This document shows positions 1 to 10,301 of a stretch of 64,000 nucleotides of DNA, piece after piece (position 1 is the stretch's first letter; the number at the start of each line of letters is the position of its first letter). This stretch comes from an uncultured Bacteroidales bacterium (lineage in GTDB: Bacteria; Bacteroidota; Bacteroidia; Bacteroidales; Muribaculaceae): NCBI GenBank assembly GCA_947072905.1, contig CAMTKF010000004.1, positions 31,416-95,415 on the forward strand, given 5' to 3'. Both the position numbers and the translations under genes were made by a program. The notes under the pieces were generated by a model that did not search any database, was not told where the DNA came from, and saw nothing but the letters and a program-made list of their open reading frames with translations.

Positions 1-2
1 TA

Positions 3-353
3 ACACCCCACTCCATCCTTGTGGCCAAACCACGCGTAGCCGGAGTATCTACCGCACAGGCATACGCCGGAGTGAAACCGCAGCAGCCCACCCGCGACAT
101 CCGTCAAATCATATCACTGAGTCCTGAAAAATGGCAGGGCCTGCTGAAAAACGATTTTGAGCCATCGGTATTCGCCCAAATCCCCCGCTCGGCCGAGCTT
201 AAGAAAGAAATGCTCGAAGGCGGTGCAATATATGCTTCGATGAGCGGATCGGGCTCGGCCGTGTACGGAATTTTCACTAATGACAAAATGGCACAGACCG
301 TAGCCGAGCGGCTGACCGACTGCGACACTCACATTTCATCAGGCTGTAATTGA
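3..353 (+). CDS. ispE: 4-diphosphocytidyl-2-C-methyl-D-erythritol kinase, C-terminal part (truncated by window edge)
   Basis: Frame open to the 5' edge (TPHSILVAKPRVAGVSTAQAYAGVKP...); GHMP kinase motif YASMSGSGSAVYGIF. Confidence 0.85.
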   Translation, partial: TPHSILVAKPRVAGVSTAQAYAGVKPQQPTRDIRQIISLSPEKWQGLLKNDFEPSVFAQIPRSAELKKEMLEGGAIYASMSGSGSAVYGIFTNDKMAQTVAERLTDCDTHISSGCN

Positions 354-459
354 ACGATTAAGCCATAAAATTGTTATAAAAGCAAGGTCAAAAATGCGTT
401 GAAATGTATTTTTGGCAAAGTTTTTGCATATAAGACATAGAATTTAACGAAATATAATC

Positions 460-1050
460 ATGAGCAACAATAAACACAACGAAGAATCAAAACTTCACGA
501 ACAAGCAGCCGACTCTCCAGAAGTAGAGGATATCCTCAATGACACAACAAGCGACACTGAGACTGCCGATATTACCGAAGATGAGGCAGATGCCATGATG
601 AAACAAGTAGCCGACCTCACCGCCGCCCTCGAAAAAGAAAAGAAAGAATATCTCTATCTCAGGGCCGACTTCGACAATTACCGCAAACGCACACTCAAAG
701 ACCGCGAGGATTTGCTCAAAAACGCAGCCGAAAAGGTCCTGAAAGGTCTTCTGCCCATTGTCGATGACTTTGAACGCGGCCTTCAGGCCACCAAGGACGC
801 TGAAAATGCCGAAGGTGTGCGCGAAGGAATGGAACTCATCTACAACAAGCTTCTGAAATATCTCGCCGACAACGGCGTTACACCGATAGATTCTACAGGC
901 AAGCCGTTTGACCCCGACTTCCACGAAGCTATCGCAGCCATACCTGCACCCAGCGAAGACCTCAAGGGCAAGGTTGTCGACACAACCACCCGTGGCTATA
1001 TGCTCAACAACAAAGTTCTGCGTCACGCAAAAGTAGCCGTGGGCGAATAA
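460..1050 (+). CDS. grpE: GrpE nucleotide exchange factor
   Basis: LRADFDNYRKRT, PIVDDFERGL, GKPFDPDFHEA, TRGYMLNNKVLRHAKVAV; directly upstream of dnaJ. Confidence 0.97.
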   Translation: MSNNKHNEESKLHEQAADSPEVEDILNDTTSDTETADITEDEADAMMKQVADLTAALEKEKKEYLYLRADFDNYRKRTLKDREDLLKNAAEKVLKGLLPIVDDFERGLQATKDAENAEGVREGMELIYNKLLKYLADNGVTPIDSTGKPFDPDFHEAIAAIPAPSEDLKGKVVDTTTRGYMLNNKVLRHAKVAVGE

Positions 1051-1088
1051 CACCTTATACACATTAATAATATAGGAGCTATCCATAT

Positions 1089-2276
1089 ATGGAAAACAAG
1101 CGCGATTATTACGAGGTGCTTGGCGTGAGCAAAACGGCAACCCCCGAAGAAATAAAGAAGGCTTATCGAAAGATGGCCATAAAATACCATCCGGACAAAA
1201 ATCCGGGAGACAAAGAGGCGGAAGAAAAGTTCAAGGAAGCCGCCGAGGCATACGATGTGCTTTCAAATGCCGACAAACGCCAGAAATACGACCAGTTCGG
1301 CCATTCAATGGGTCCGCAAGGCTTCCCCGGCGGCGGATTCGGCGGATATGGCGGCTTCAGCGGCGGTGGCTTTACAATGGAAGACATCTTCGAGCAATTC
1401 GGCGATATATTCGGAGGCCGCTTTTCAAACATGGGCGGGTTTGGCAGTGCGGCAGGTTCGTCGCGCAGCCGCCAGCGCCAGCAGCGCCGCGGCACCGACC
1501 TGCGCATACGCGTGAAGCTTTCGCTCGAAGAAATAGCAAACGGCGCATCCAAGAACCTAAAGATTCCCACATACGTAGCCTGTGAACACTGCAACGGCAC
1601 CGGCGCCAAGGACGGCACTGCATTCGCCACATGTTCAACCTGCCACGGCACGGGTACGGTAATCGAGCAGCACCAAAGCTTCTTCGGAGTACAACAGGTA
1701 CAGGCTGTATGCCCCACATGCGAGGGCACCGGCAAGGTGATAACCGAGAACTGCACATATTGCCATGGCGAAGGTATAGTAAGGAAAGACGAGCAGGTGG
1801 CATTCAACATTCCGGCCGGTGTTGCCGACGGCATGACCCTGACTGTAAGAGGAAAAGGCAATGCGCCACGCCACGGCGGAGCACGAGGCAATCTGCTTGT
1901 AGTAATCGAAGAACTGAAGCACCCCGAACTGATACGCGACGGCCAGGACATCATCTACAACCTCATGCTCGACCTCCCCACCGCCATACTTGGCGGAACG
2001 GTGGAAGTTCCCACAATCGGAGGACGCGCAAGACTGAAGATCGCCCCCGGAACCCAACCCGGCAAAGTGTTGAGAATGAGAGGCAAAGGTCTGCCGACCA
2101 CCGAGTCGTCAACACGTGGCGACGAGCTTATAAACGTGATGGTTTACATACCCGAGACAGTTACAGACGAACAGCGCAAGGCTTTCGAAGCCATGCAGGG
2201 AGCATCGAACCTCACACCCAACGAAGACCAAAAGAAACGCATATTCTCGAAGCTCAAACACATATTTGAAGACTGA
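1089..2276 (+). CDS. dnaJ: Chaperone DnaJ
   Basis: J-domain with HPD, Gly-rich linker, CxxCxGxG zinc repeats. Confidence 0.98.
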   Translation: MENKRDYYEVLGVSKTATPEEIKKAYRKMAIKYHPDKNPGDKEAEEKFKEAAEAYDVLSNADKRQKYDQFGHSMGPQGFPGGGFGGYGGFSGGGFTMEDIFEQFGDIFGGRFSNMGGFGSAAGSSRSRQRQQRRGTDLRIRVKLSLEEIANGASKNLKIPTYVACEHCNGTGAKDGTAFATCSTCHGTGTVIEQHQSFFGVQQVQAVCPTCEGTGKVITENCTYCHGEGIVRKDEQVAFNIPAGVADGMTLTVRGKGNAPRHGGARGNLLVVIEELKHPELIRDGQDIIYNLMLDLPTAILGGTVEVPTIGGRARLKIAPGTQPGKVLRMRGKGLPTTESSTRGDELINVMVYIPETVTDEQRKAFEAMQGASNLTPNEDQKKRIFSKLKHIFED

Positions 2277-2313
2277 CGCGTTAAATTACGTTTCAAATCA
2301 CACAATAATTAAT

Positions 2314-2354
2314 AAAATGATTGGATGAGCGTTTTGCTTATCCAATCATTTTTT
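2314..2354 (+). terminator. Rho-independent terminator of grpE-dnaJ
   Basis: AAAATGATTGGATGAGC / GCTTATCCAATCATTTT stem (one G-T wobble) with short loop and T-tract. Confidence 0.85.
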
Positions 2355-2363
2355 GTAACTTTG
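2333..2363 (+). promoter_or_regulatory. Bacteroidota-type promoter for dnaN (TTTG, 19 nt, TAACTTTG)
   Basis: TTTG 2333-2336 and TAACTTTG 2356-2363 match the Bacteroides -33/-7 consensus (TTTG / TAnnTTTG). Confidence 0.7.
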
Positions 2364-2408
2364 TGTGCTTAGATATTATAGAAATTAAAAAACAAACATA
2401 TACCGAAA

Positions 2409-3542
2409 ATGAGATTTAACGTGCCCTGCAAGACCTTCTACAACGCTGTCTCAGCTGTAAGCAAGGTGATAAATGCAAAGAATTCACTCAACATCCTCGA
2501 CAACTTCCGCATTCGCCTTGAGGGTGACGTTCTCACCGTCACCGGCGCCGACATGGACAATGAACTCACCGCCCGCATACACGTAACCGATGCCGAGGGC
2601 GACTTTTGCTTCTGCGTCACAGCCCGCCGCCTTGTAGACCTTCTCAAAGAATTACCCGACCAGGGAATCACATTCCGCCTTGACGAACAGACCTACGAAG
2701 TGGAAATTGAATACACCGGCGGTAAGTACAACCTGACGGCGATGGACGGCAACGAATATCCGGTTTTCCGCACCGACGAAGATGATGCCACCGAGCCTAT
2801 CTCATTCTCTATCAACTCCACCAACCTCATCAAAGGTCTTGAATACACCATCTTTGCCGTTGGCGATGATGACTACCGACCCATGATGAAGGGCGTATAC
2901 TTCGACCTCGACGAAGACCACCTCACCTTCGTGGCCACCGACACCCACAAGCTTGTGAGATACATCGACAACCGCGTGGCACCCGGTGCCAAGGGTTCAT
3001 GTATCATGCCCGTGAAGCCGGCTACTGTAATCCGTACTGTTTTCTCCAAGGAATCAGTTCTCAACTTCACCATCAGCCGCAAGAGCGCAACAATCGAAAA
3101 CGAGAACTTCACCTTCAAATGTTCGTTCCTCAACGGACGTTTCCCCGACTATAACCGTGTGATTCCCAAGAATTCACCTTTCCGTCTGGTTCTCGACCGC
3201 TCGGCCGCCCTCAACGCCATACGCCGCGTGGCCGTGTTTGTAGACCCCGGCTACGGTCTTGAGAAGTTCAAAATCACTCCCGACAAGCTCCTCATCAAGA
3301 GCGACGACAATAACATGTGCACATGTGCCCGCGAGACACTTGCATGCTCATACAACGGACCCGAGATGGTGATAGGATTCAGCGCACCGTTCCTCATCGA
3401 GTTCATGAACGTGCTTCCTACCGACGAGGTATATATCGACCTTGCAGATCCTTCGCGTGCCGGAGTGTTCTCACCCTCTGAAAACGAAGAAGGAACCGAC
3501 CTCGTGATGCTGCTGATGCCGATGAATGTTGATAAGTTCTAA
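2409..3542 (+). CDS. dnaN: DNA polymerase III beta sliding clamp
   Basis: Full-length 377 aa with beta-clamp features (FNGRFPDYNRVIP, LLMPM C-terminus). Confidence 0.96.
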   Translation: MRFNVPCKTFYNAVSAVSKVINAKNSLNILDNFRIRLEGDVLTVTGADMDNELTARIHVTDAEGDFCFCVTARRLVDLLKELPDQGITFRLDEQTYEVEIEYTGGKYNLTAMDGNEYPVFRTDEDDATEPISFSINSTNLIKGLEYTIFAVGDDDYRPMMKGVYFDLDEDHLTFVATDTHKLVRYIDNRVAPGAKGSCIMPVKPATVIRTVFSKESVLNFTISRKSATIENENFTFKCSFLNGRFPDYNRVIPKNSPFRLVLDRSAALNAIRRVAVFVDPGYGLEKFKITPDKLLIKSDDNNMCTCARETLACSYNGPEMVIGFSAPFLIEFMNVLPTDEVYIDLADPSRAGVFSPSENEEGTDLVMLLMPMNVDKF

Positions 3543-3554
3543 GAGCTTGTTTAA

Positions 3555-4328
3555 ATGAAACTTACCCTTAAACGCCCCATAGTATTCTTTGATCTCGAGA
3601 CTACCGGTATCAATATCACCAAGGATCGTATAGTAGAGATTTCGATAGTGAAAGTGATGCCGGGCCGCGAAGATGCCCCCGAAGTGAAAACGCGCAGAAT
3701 CAACCCGGAAATGCACATTCCCGAGGAATCTACAGCCATTCACCATATTACCGACGAAGACGTGGCCAATGCCCCGACATTCAGACAGGTGGCACGTTCG
3801 CTTGCCGACTATATCAAAGGCTGCGATATCGCAGGATTCAACTCCAACCGCTTTGATGTGCCTATGCTCGACGAAGAGTTTCGCCGTGTAGGCGTGGAAT
3901 TTGACTTCCATAAAGCCCGGTTTGTGGATGTGCAGACCATTTTCCACAAAAAAGAGCCGCGCAACCTTATAGCCGCCTATCGCTTCTACTGCGACAAGGA
4001 GCTGACCGGCGCGCATGGTGCCCAGGCCGATACCATGGCCACCTACGAGGTACTGCTGGCACAGCTGGAGAAGTATGACGACCTGCCCAACGATATAGAG
4101 GAACTGGCTAAGTTTTCGTCGCAGAACAATAACGTAGACTTTGCCGGACGTATGATATACGACGACAAAGGTCGCGAAATCATCAACTTCGGCAAATACA
4201 AGGGCCAGGTAGCCATTGACGTGCTCAGAAAAGATCCCGGCTACTACAGCTGGATAGAACACGGCGACTTCCCGGGCGACACCAAACGCGCCTTCCTGCG
4301 CCTGTACATGGAGAGCAAAAAGAAATGA
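3555..4328 (+). CDS. 3'-5' exonuclease, DnaQ/epsilon-like, with DUF3820-like C-terminus
   Basis: FFDLETTGIN ExoI motif, AGFNSNRFDVPML, HGAQADTMAT; C-terminal FGKYKGQ...YYSWIEHGDFP. Confidence 0.85.
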   Translation: MKLTLKRPIVFFDLETTGINITKDRIVEISIVKVMPGREDAPEVKTRRINPEMHIPEESTAIHHITDEDVANAPTFRQVARSLADYIKGCDIAGFNSNRFDVPMLDEEFRRVGVEFDFHKARFVDVQTIFHKKEPRNLIAAYRFYCDKELTGAHGAQADTMATYEVLLAQLEKYDDLPNDIEELAKFSSQNNNVDFAGRMIYDDKGREIINFGKYKGQVAIDVLRKDPGYYSWIEHGDFPGDTKRAFLRLYMESKKK

Positions 4329-5551
4329 ATAATACAGAAAGCTGCATCAACAGCCTTAAAGGCAAGCATATAGTACTCGGCATAACAGGTGGCATTGCCG
4401 CGTACAAGGCCGCTGTGCTCACACGTCTGTTTGTAAAAGCCGGTGCGGAGGTGCAGGTCATCATGACTCCGAATGCCTGCGAGTTCATCACTCCGGTCAC
4501 CCTCTCAACACTGAGCGGAAAACCGGTCATAAAGGAATTCTTCACAGCTAATACAGGCGAATGGCACAGCCACGTAGACCTGGGGCTGTGGGCTGATGCC
4601 TTTGTTGTGGCTCCGGCTACGGCGTCAACCATAGGCAAGATGGCCAACGGAATTGCCGACAATATGCTGGTGACATCGTATCTGTCGACCCGCGGTAAGG
4701 TGTTTGTAGCACCGGCCATGGACTTCGACATGATGCTCCACCCGTCTACCAAGCGCAATATCGACCTGCTGAAGTCGTACGGCAACATCATCATAGAACC
4801 GGCCGAGGGCGAACTCGCATCGCATCTCATAGGAAAAGGCCGCATGGAAGAGCCCGAAAACATCATCAAGGCTGTAGCAGCTTACTTTGACTCCAAGCAA
4901 GACCTCAAGGGCAAGTGCGTACTTGTGACCGCCGGCCCTACATACGAAAAAATCGACCCCGTGCGGTTCATAGGCAACTACTCAACCGGTAAAATGGGCT
5001 ATGCCATAGCCAACGAGGCCGCAAAGCGCGGCGCTGAGGTTATCCTTGTCAGCGGTCCTGTAGAGGGGCTGCAAGTAGAGCCGGGCGTAGAACTCCACAA
5101 GGTGGAAAGCGCCGAGCAGATGCTCGCCAAGGCTCAACAGGGATTTGAGCGTGCAGATATTGCCATACTCTCGGCTGCGGTGGCTGATTACCGCCCTGCC
5201 GAATACATCGACCATAAGATCAAGCGAGAGAAATCAGGCATAGATTCCATTCAACTGGTTAAGAACCCCGATATTGCAGCCACTTTAGGCGCAAGCAAGC
5301 GCAAGGGGCAGATATTGACCGGCTTCGCGCTCGAGACTGACAACGAAAACTCAAACGCCATTGACAAGCTGCACCGCAAGAACCTCGATATGATTGTATT
5401 GAACTCACTACGCGATGCAGGGGCCGGATTCGGCGTACCCACCAACAAGGTAAGCCTTATCTTTGCCGACGGCCGCCCGCAACTCGACTTCCCCCTGAAG
5501 TCGAAAGCCGAAGTGGCCACCGACATCATTGACAACATACTGAAATTATGA
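4325..5551 (+). CDS. coaBC: Bifunctional phosphopantothenoylcysteine decarboxylase / phosphopantothenate-cysteine ligase
   Basis: GITGGIAAYKA, APAMDFDMMLHPST, VTAGPTYEKIDPVRFIGNYSTGKMG; ATGA overlap with upstream gene. Confidence 0.97.
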   Translation: MNNTESCINSLKGKHIVLGITGGIAAYKAAVLTRLFVKAGAEVQVIMTPNACEFITPVTLSTLSGKPVIKEFFTANTGEWHSHVDLGLWADAFVVAPATASTIGKMANGIADNMLVTSYLSTRGKVFVAPAMDFDMMLHPSTKRNIDLLKSYGNIIIEPAEGELASHLIGKGRMEEPENIIKAVAAYFDSKQDLKGKCVLVTAGPTYEKIDPVRFIGNYSTGKMGYAIANEAAKRGAEVILVSGPVEGLQVEPGVELHKVESAEQMLAKAQQGFERADIAILSAAVADYRPAEYIDHKIKREKSGIDSIQLVKNPDIAATLGASKRKGQILTGFALETDNENSNAIDKLHRKNLDMIVLNSLRDAGAGFGVPTNKVSLIFADGRPQLDFPLKSKAEVATDIIDNILKL

Positions 5552-6468
5552 ACTTTATATGTCGTGTATTAGTATTCCTTGTTGTAGTGTGCAGCTCATA
5601 CGCAGTGAGCAGCGCACAGGAGCTTAATTGCTCGGTGGAATTCAATACCGACCAGATAAGCGGCACCAACAAGTCAGTATTCGAGACATTGCAGTCGGCA
5701 GTAAACGACTACATGAATACCACGGCATTTACGCCGATGCAGTTTTCAGCCAATGAAAAGATAGAGTGCCGCCTGTTTTTCACAATCAAGGAATACAGTG
5801 ACGACGGCACTATAAAAGGCGATCTGCAGGTGCAATCAATGCGACCTGTGTACAACTCTGCATATACTACAACGGTAGTTAATTTCAAAGATTCCAAAAT
5901 AGACTTCGTATATCAGGAGGGGGAACCGCTGAATTTTACCGTCAATTCCATGGAAAATCAGATAACGGCAATTCTCAACTTCTATGCTTATCTCATAATA
6001 GCCATGGACTCGGACACATTCGCCCCTAAAGGTGGCGAACCCTATTGGGAACGTCTGAAGCAGATAGTGCAGATGGCACAGTCGTCAGGCGAAACCGGAT
6101 GGAAGGCATTTGAAGACACCAAAAACCGCTCGGCCGTCCTCTCCGCTTTTACAGAAGGCAACGGAGGCGAGGCTCTGCGCAAGATGCTTTACGACTACCA
6201 TCGCAACGGCCTTGACCAGATGAACCTGTCGATGGATAAAGGCCGGGCTGCCGTTACCGCAAGCCTTGATGCCATAGGCTCTGTTTACCAACTGAGCCCT
6301 ATGTCGGTATCGCTCTCTATGTTCCGCGACGCCAAGATGGATGAACTTGTGAATATATATTCATTGGCTCCGGCAGATGAACGCACCAAGGTGTACAACC
6401 TTCTGCAACCCATATATCCTACAGACGAAGACAGACTTTCAAAAATCAAAAAAGGTCAGGAAAAATGA
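5548..6468 (+). CDS. DUF4835 family protein (signal peptide)
   Basis: Signal peptide, ELNCSVEFNTDQISGTN; position between coaBC and recN. Confidence 0.75.
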   Translation: MNFICRVLVFLVVVCSSYAVSSAQELNCSVEFNTDQISGTNKSVFETLQSAVNDYMNTTAFTPMQFSANEKIECRLFFTIKEYSDDGTIKGDLQVQSMRPVYNSAYTTTVVNFKDSKIDFVYQEGEPLNFTVNSMENQITAILNFYAYLIIAMDSDTFAPKGGEPYWERLKQIVQMAQSSGETGWKAFEDTKNRSAVLSAFTEGNGGEALRKMLYDYHRNGLDQMNLSMDKGRAAVTASLDAIGSVYQLSPMSVSLSMFRDAKMDELVNIYSLAPADERTKVYNLLQPIYPTDEDRLSKIKKGQEK

Positions 6469-8135
6469 TTACAAGCCTTCGCATCATAAACTATGCGCTC
6501 ATACGCAATCTTGAGCTGAAGCCGGCCGAGGGATTCAATATCATCACAGGCGAAACCGGCGCGGGTAAATCCATCATAATGGGTGCTCTGTCGCTGCTGC
6601 AGGGCAAGCGTGCCGATGCCCGCGGATATGTGCAGGAAGAGCGCTCGGTGGTGGAAGCTGATTTTGAAATTTCAGAAGAGATTGCAGCCCGTATAAACCA
6701 AGTGCTTGATGAGGCCGGAGTAGCCCATATAGAGAGCAACAGACTCACACTCAGGCGCGAAATACGGCCTACCGGCAGATCAAAAGCCACTGTCAACGGT
6801 ACTCAGGTGCAACTGTCGGTTCTGGGCGAGGTGGCCGATAAACTTGTCGACATACATTCGCAGCATAAAAACCTGCTGCTCGCCGACCCCGACTTTCAGC
6901 TTGAGGTACTTGACAGTCTGGCCGACAATAAGGAGCTGCTCGAAGAATACAAAAAAATATATGCGGACTACCGGGTAGCTCTGCGCAAGTTTGCCGATAC
7001 CCGCGAAGAGATATCGCGCACCGCTTCAGATGCCGATTATCTGGAATATCAGCTGAACGACCTCAATTCTGTACAACTGAGTGCCGGAGAGGAAGAAGAG
7101 CTTGAACGCCAACGCAATGCCCTGGCAAATTCATCTGCGATAAGCGAGAAACTGGCATTGGCGGCATCCAACCTTATATGGGCAGACAATTCAGCCTCAG
7201 AGCTTGTATCAACAGCTTTATCAGCCATCAACGATGCCGCCGGAATGTCTGAAGAATTCGCACCGGTGGCTCAGCGACTTGAAAGCATGCTCACCGAGCT
7301 TGATGATGTGGCCGACTCCATTGCCGACCATGCCAGCCGCATGCAGGACAATCCGCTTGCACTTGAAGAAATAGAGCAACAGCTCAATAAAATATATGCT
7401 CTGAAGACCAAACACCGCGTAGGATCGGTAGAGGAGCTGATAGCTATACGCGACAACATAACATCGAGGCTCGAAGCCCTCAACGACTCGGAGACACTGC
7501 TCAAATCGCTTGAAAATGAAGCCCGAATGCTCAAAAAACAGGCACTTGAGAAAGCCAATGTACTGTCGTCGCGCCGCAAGACCGCGGCAAGCGAGCTTGT
7601 GAAGCTGCTTACCCAACGGGCAAGGCCACTTGGCTTGACCAATCTTAATATCGACGTTTGTGTCAATACGGGCAAGCTCAATCCAAACGGCATTGACACA
7701 GTTGAATATCTGTTTTCATTCAACAAGAATCAACAGCCCCAACCCATAGGCTCGCGGGCATCGGGCGGTGAGATTTCACGAGTGATGCTGGCCCTTAAAT
7801 CAATCACAGCCGAGCATAGCCACATCCCTACCATTATTTTCGATGAGATAGACACAGGTGTATCGGGCGATGTAGCCAAACGCATGGGTAATCTGATGGC
7901 CGAGATAGGCCGGCACATGCAGGTAGTGACAATCACACACCTGCCACAAGTGGCTGCCCGCGGCGAACGCCACTTCAAGGTTTATAAAGTTGATGAAGCC
8001 GACAGCACACGCACCCACATTTCGCTGCTCGATACAGAACAGCGCAAAGCCGAACTTTCGCTGATGCTGAGCGGTAATCCCTGCGACCCAACCGCGCTTG
8101 CAGCAGCCGAAAACCTGATGAAAAATCAAGATTAA
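6465..8135 (+). CDS. recN: DNA repair protein RecN
   Basis: Walker A GETGAGKSI, DIHSQHKNLLL, RASGGEISRVMLALK, IIFDEIDTGVSG. Confidence 0.97.
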   Translation: MITSLRIINYALIRNLELKPAEGFNIITGETGAGKSIIMGALSLLQGKRADARGYVQEERSVVEADFEISEEIAARINQVLDEAGVAHIESNRLTLRREIRPTGRSKATVNGTQVQLSVLGEVADKLVDIHSQHKNLLLADPDFQLEVLDSLADNKELLEEYKKIYADYRVALRKFADTREEISRTASDADYLEYQLNDLNSVQLSAGEEEELERQRNALANSSAISEKLALAASNLIWADNSASELVSTALSAINDAAGMSEEFAPVAQRLESMLTELDDVADSIADHASRMQDNPLALEEIEQQLNKIYALKTKHRVGSVEELIAIRDNITSRLEALNDSETLLKSLENEARMLKKQALEKANVLSSRRKTAASELVKLLTQRARPLGLTNLNIDVCVNTGKLNPNGIDTVEYLFSFNKNQQPQPIGSRASGGEISRVMLALKSITAEHSHIPTIIFDEIDTGVSGDVAKRMGNLMAEIGRHMQVVTITHLPQVAARGERHFKVYKVDEADSTRTHISLLDTEQRKAELSLMLSGNPCDPTALAAAENLMKNQD

Positions 8136-8227
8136 GAGTGTGTCGGATTAACGATTAACACACAAAGAATATCATATTGTAGAATTTAAATTCTAACAAA
8201 CTCCAAAACAACTAAAACTGACTTAAC

Positions 8228-8983
8228 ATGGAACCTACCGACTATATATATGGAATCAGAGCCGTCATGGAAGCTATACGCGGAGGACGGTCAATTGACA
8301 AACTCTTTATCAAAAAAGATCTTTCCGGAGACCTTGCCTCAGAGCTTTTCGGGCTGATGCGCGAACATCGTATCGTAGCTCAGCGTGTTCCGGTAGAACG
8401 TCTCAACCGCATCACACGCAAGAACCATCAGGGCGTAATAGCACTTTTGCCGGCCATAGAATATACCAATCTCGGCAATCTTGTGACATCGCTCTACGAC
8501 GACGGCGTGCTGCCCTTTATCGTGGTACTTGACGGTATAACCGACGTACGCAATTTCGGTGCCATAGCCCGCACGGCAGAATGCTGCGGTGTCAACGCCC
8601 TTGTGATAGCCGAACGCGGCAGTGTGAGCGTAGGAGCAGATGCCATAAAGACCTCGGCCGGCGCACTACACAGCCTGCCCGTATGCAGGGAACACAGCAT
8701 CACCGGTGCCGTTAAATTCCTTAAAGACAGCGGATTTAACGTAGTGGCTGTGAGCGAGAAAGCCAACTTCAACTATACCAAAGGCGACTATGCCGGCCCT
8801 ACCGTACTGGTTATGGGTGCCGAGGACACAGGCATATCGCCTGAGGTGATGAAACTGTGCGATACACGAGTTTCAATTCCTATGTTCGGACATATCGGTT
8901 CATTGAACGTTTCGGTGGCCGCAGGTGTTATGATGTATGAGGTTGTGCGCCAACGTCTGGAAGCAAATCTCGAAGTAATCTGA
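8228..8983 (+). CDS. rlmB: 23S rRNA (guanosine-2'-O)-methyltransferase RlmB, TrmH/SpoU family
   Basis: VLDGITDVRNFGAIARTAECCG, VMGAEDTGIS, IPMFGHIGSLNVSVAAGV. Confidence 0.9.
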   Translation: MEPTDYIYGIRAVMEAIRGGRSIDKLFIKKDLSGDLASELFGLMREHRIVAQRVPVERLNRITRKNHQGVIALLPAIEYTNLGNLVTSLYDDGVLPFIVVLDGITDVRNFGAIARTAECCGVNALVIAERGSVSVGADAIKTSAGALHSLPVCREHSITGAVKFLKDSGFNVVAVSEKANFNYTKGDYAGPTVLVMGAEDTGISPEVMKLCDTRVSIPMFGHIGSLNVSVAAGVMMYEVVRQRLEANLEVI

Positions 8984-9054
8984 GTGCACCGGCCAACACC
9001 GGAATCCATACATTTAACACACAAAAAACTATAAAACACATAAAACATATACCT

Positions 9055-9555
9055 ATGACAAACAACATAGAAGATAAATACACCGCCGAGGATGCACGAT
9101 TCATGCAGATGGCTATAGACCTGTCTATTGAAAACGTAGATAACGGCGGTGGCCCCTTTGGCGCCGTTATCGTAAGCCCCGAGGGCGACGTCATAGCTAC
9201 AGGCGTAAACCGCGTAACTGCAAACAACGACCCCACAGCCCATGCCGAGGTTTCGGCGATAAGGGCTGCATGCCAAAAGGTGAAAGACTTCAAATTGCAC
9301 GGATGCACAGTATACTCATCCTGCGAGCCATGCCCCATGTGCCTGAGCGCACTCTATTGGGCCGGTGTAAAACGCATCTGTTTCGGAAATACCAAAGCCG
9401 ATGCCAAGGCCATTGACTTCGACGACCAGTTTATCTACGACCAGATTGAGCTTTCGAGAGAAGCACGGTCAATAAAATGCGACCATTTCATGAACAAAGA
9501 GGCTATTGTAGCCTTCAACAAATGGCGCGATAAAACCGATAAGGTGGAATATTAG
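9055..9555 (+). CDS. Nucleoside/guanine deaminase (CDA superfamily)
   Basis: HAEVSAI and PCPMCLSALYWAG zinc motifs; guanine-deaminase-like tail DAKAIDFDDQFIYDQI. Confidence 0.85.
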   Translation: MTNNIEDKYTAEDARFMQMAIDLSIENVDNGGGPFGAVIVSPEGDVIATGVNRVTANNDPTAHAEVSAIRAACQKVKDFKLHGCTVYSSCEPCPMCLSALYWAGVKRICFGNTKADAKAIDFDDQFIYDQIELSREARSIKCDHFMNKEAIVAFNKWRDKTDKVEY

Positions 9556-10301
9556 CATCCGCAACCGGTCTCCACGTAGTGAACCGAAGCATTACACTCT
9601 GTCACAGAGCGGTCTACGAGAAGGTGACGGTTGGCCATTGATGAAATCTGGCTCATTTCATGCGAAACGAGCAATATAGTACAATGAGGCGCTATCTCAG
9701 CTATAAGGCGGTAGATATGCGCCTCAAAATGTTTATCAATATAGCTGAGCGGTTCGTCAAGAATCAACACATGAGGGTCAGAAATTATGGCACGGCCCAG
9801 CAATGCACGTTGGAGTTGGCCGCCCGAGAGGCGCCCTATAGGACGGTCTGCCAAATCTTCCATCTCTATTTTTGCCAGGGTCGACTCAACTCTCGCACGG
9901 CGATCAGCGTCAGCAAGCCCCTTGGTACCAAGCAATCCCGACTCAACCACTTCCTTTACTGAAATGGGAAAATGCGAATCTATCATGTTTTTTTGCGGCA
10001 GATAGCCTATGTGCGGGTGTTTGATCTGATAAATAACTTTACCGGCAGTAGGGCGCAACAGGCCCAGTATAATGCGCAATAAAGTAGTTTTGCCACCACC
10101 GTTAGGGCCGGTGATGGCAACGAAGTCGCCTTTGTTTACTGTCAGATTCACATTGTCAAGTATCACACGGTCCTCGCGCATGAACCTGACCTTGTTGAGA
10201 GTGATAAGCGGTTGAGAGCTTGGATGCAGGTGAACTTCTACCGGCTCGGGGTGATGGCAGCATGCTCCACCCCTGTGAATATCATTTTGTTGAAATGCCA
10301 T
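9552..10301 (-). CDS. Zinc/manganese-type ABC transporter ATP-binding protein (ZnuC-like)
   Basis: Walker A GPNGGGKTT, LSGGQLQRALLGRAI, ILDEP; Cys/His-rich N- and C-termini. Confidence 0.88.
   Translation of the reverse strand: MAFQQNDIHRGGACCHHPEPVEVHLHPSSQPLITLNKVRFMREDRVILDNVNLTVNKGDFVAITGPNGGGKTTLLRIILGLLRPTAGKVIYQIKHPHIGYLPQKNMIDSHFPISVKEVVESGLLGTKGLADADRRARVESTLAKIEMEDLADRPIGRLSGGQLQRALLGRAIISDPHVLILDEPLSYIDKHFEAHIYRLIAEIAPHCTILLVSHEMSQISSMANRHLLVDRSVTECNASVHYVETGCGC

Noticed and set aside
1163-2269. Alternative-frame ORFs inside dnaJ (1163-1954 -, 1631-2269 +, 1255-1515 +)
   Set aside because: Frame shadows of the GC-rich, repeat-containing dnaJ coding sequence.
3471-4262. 263-aa - strand ORF opposite the DnaQ-like exonuclease
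   Set aside because: Overlaps a well-supported gene in an operon on the other strand; no motifs.
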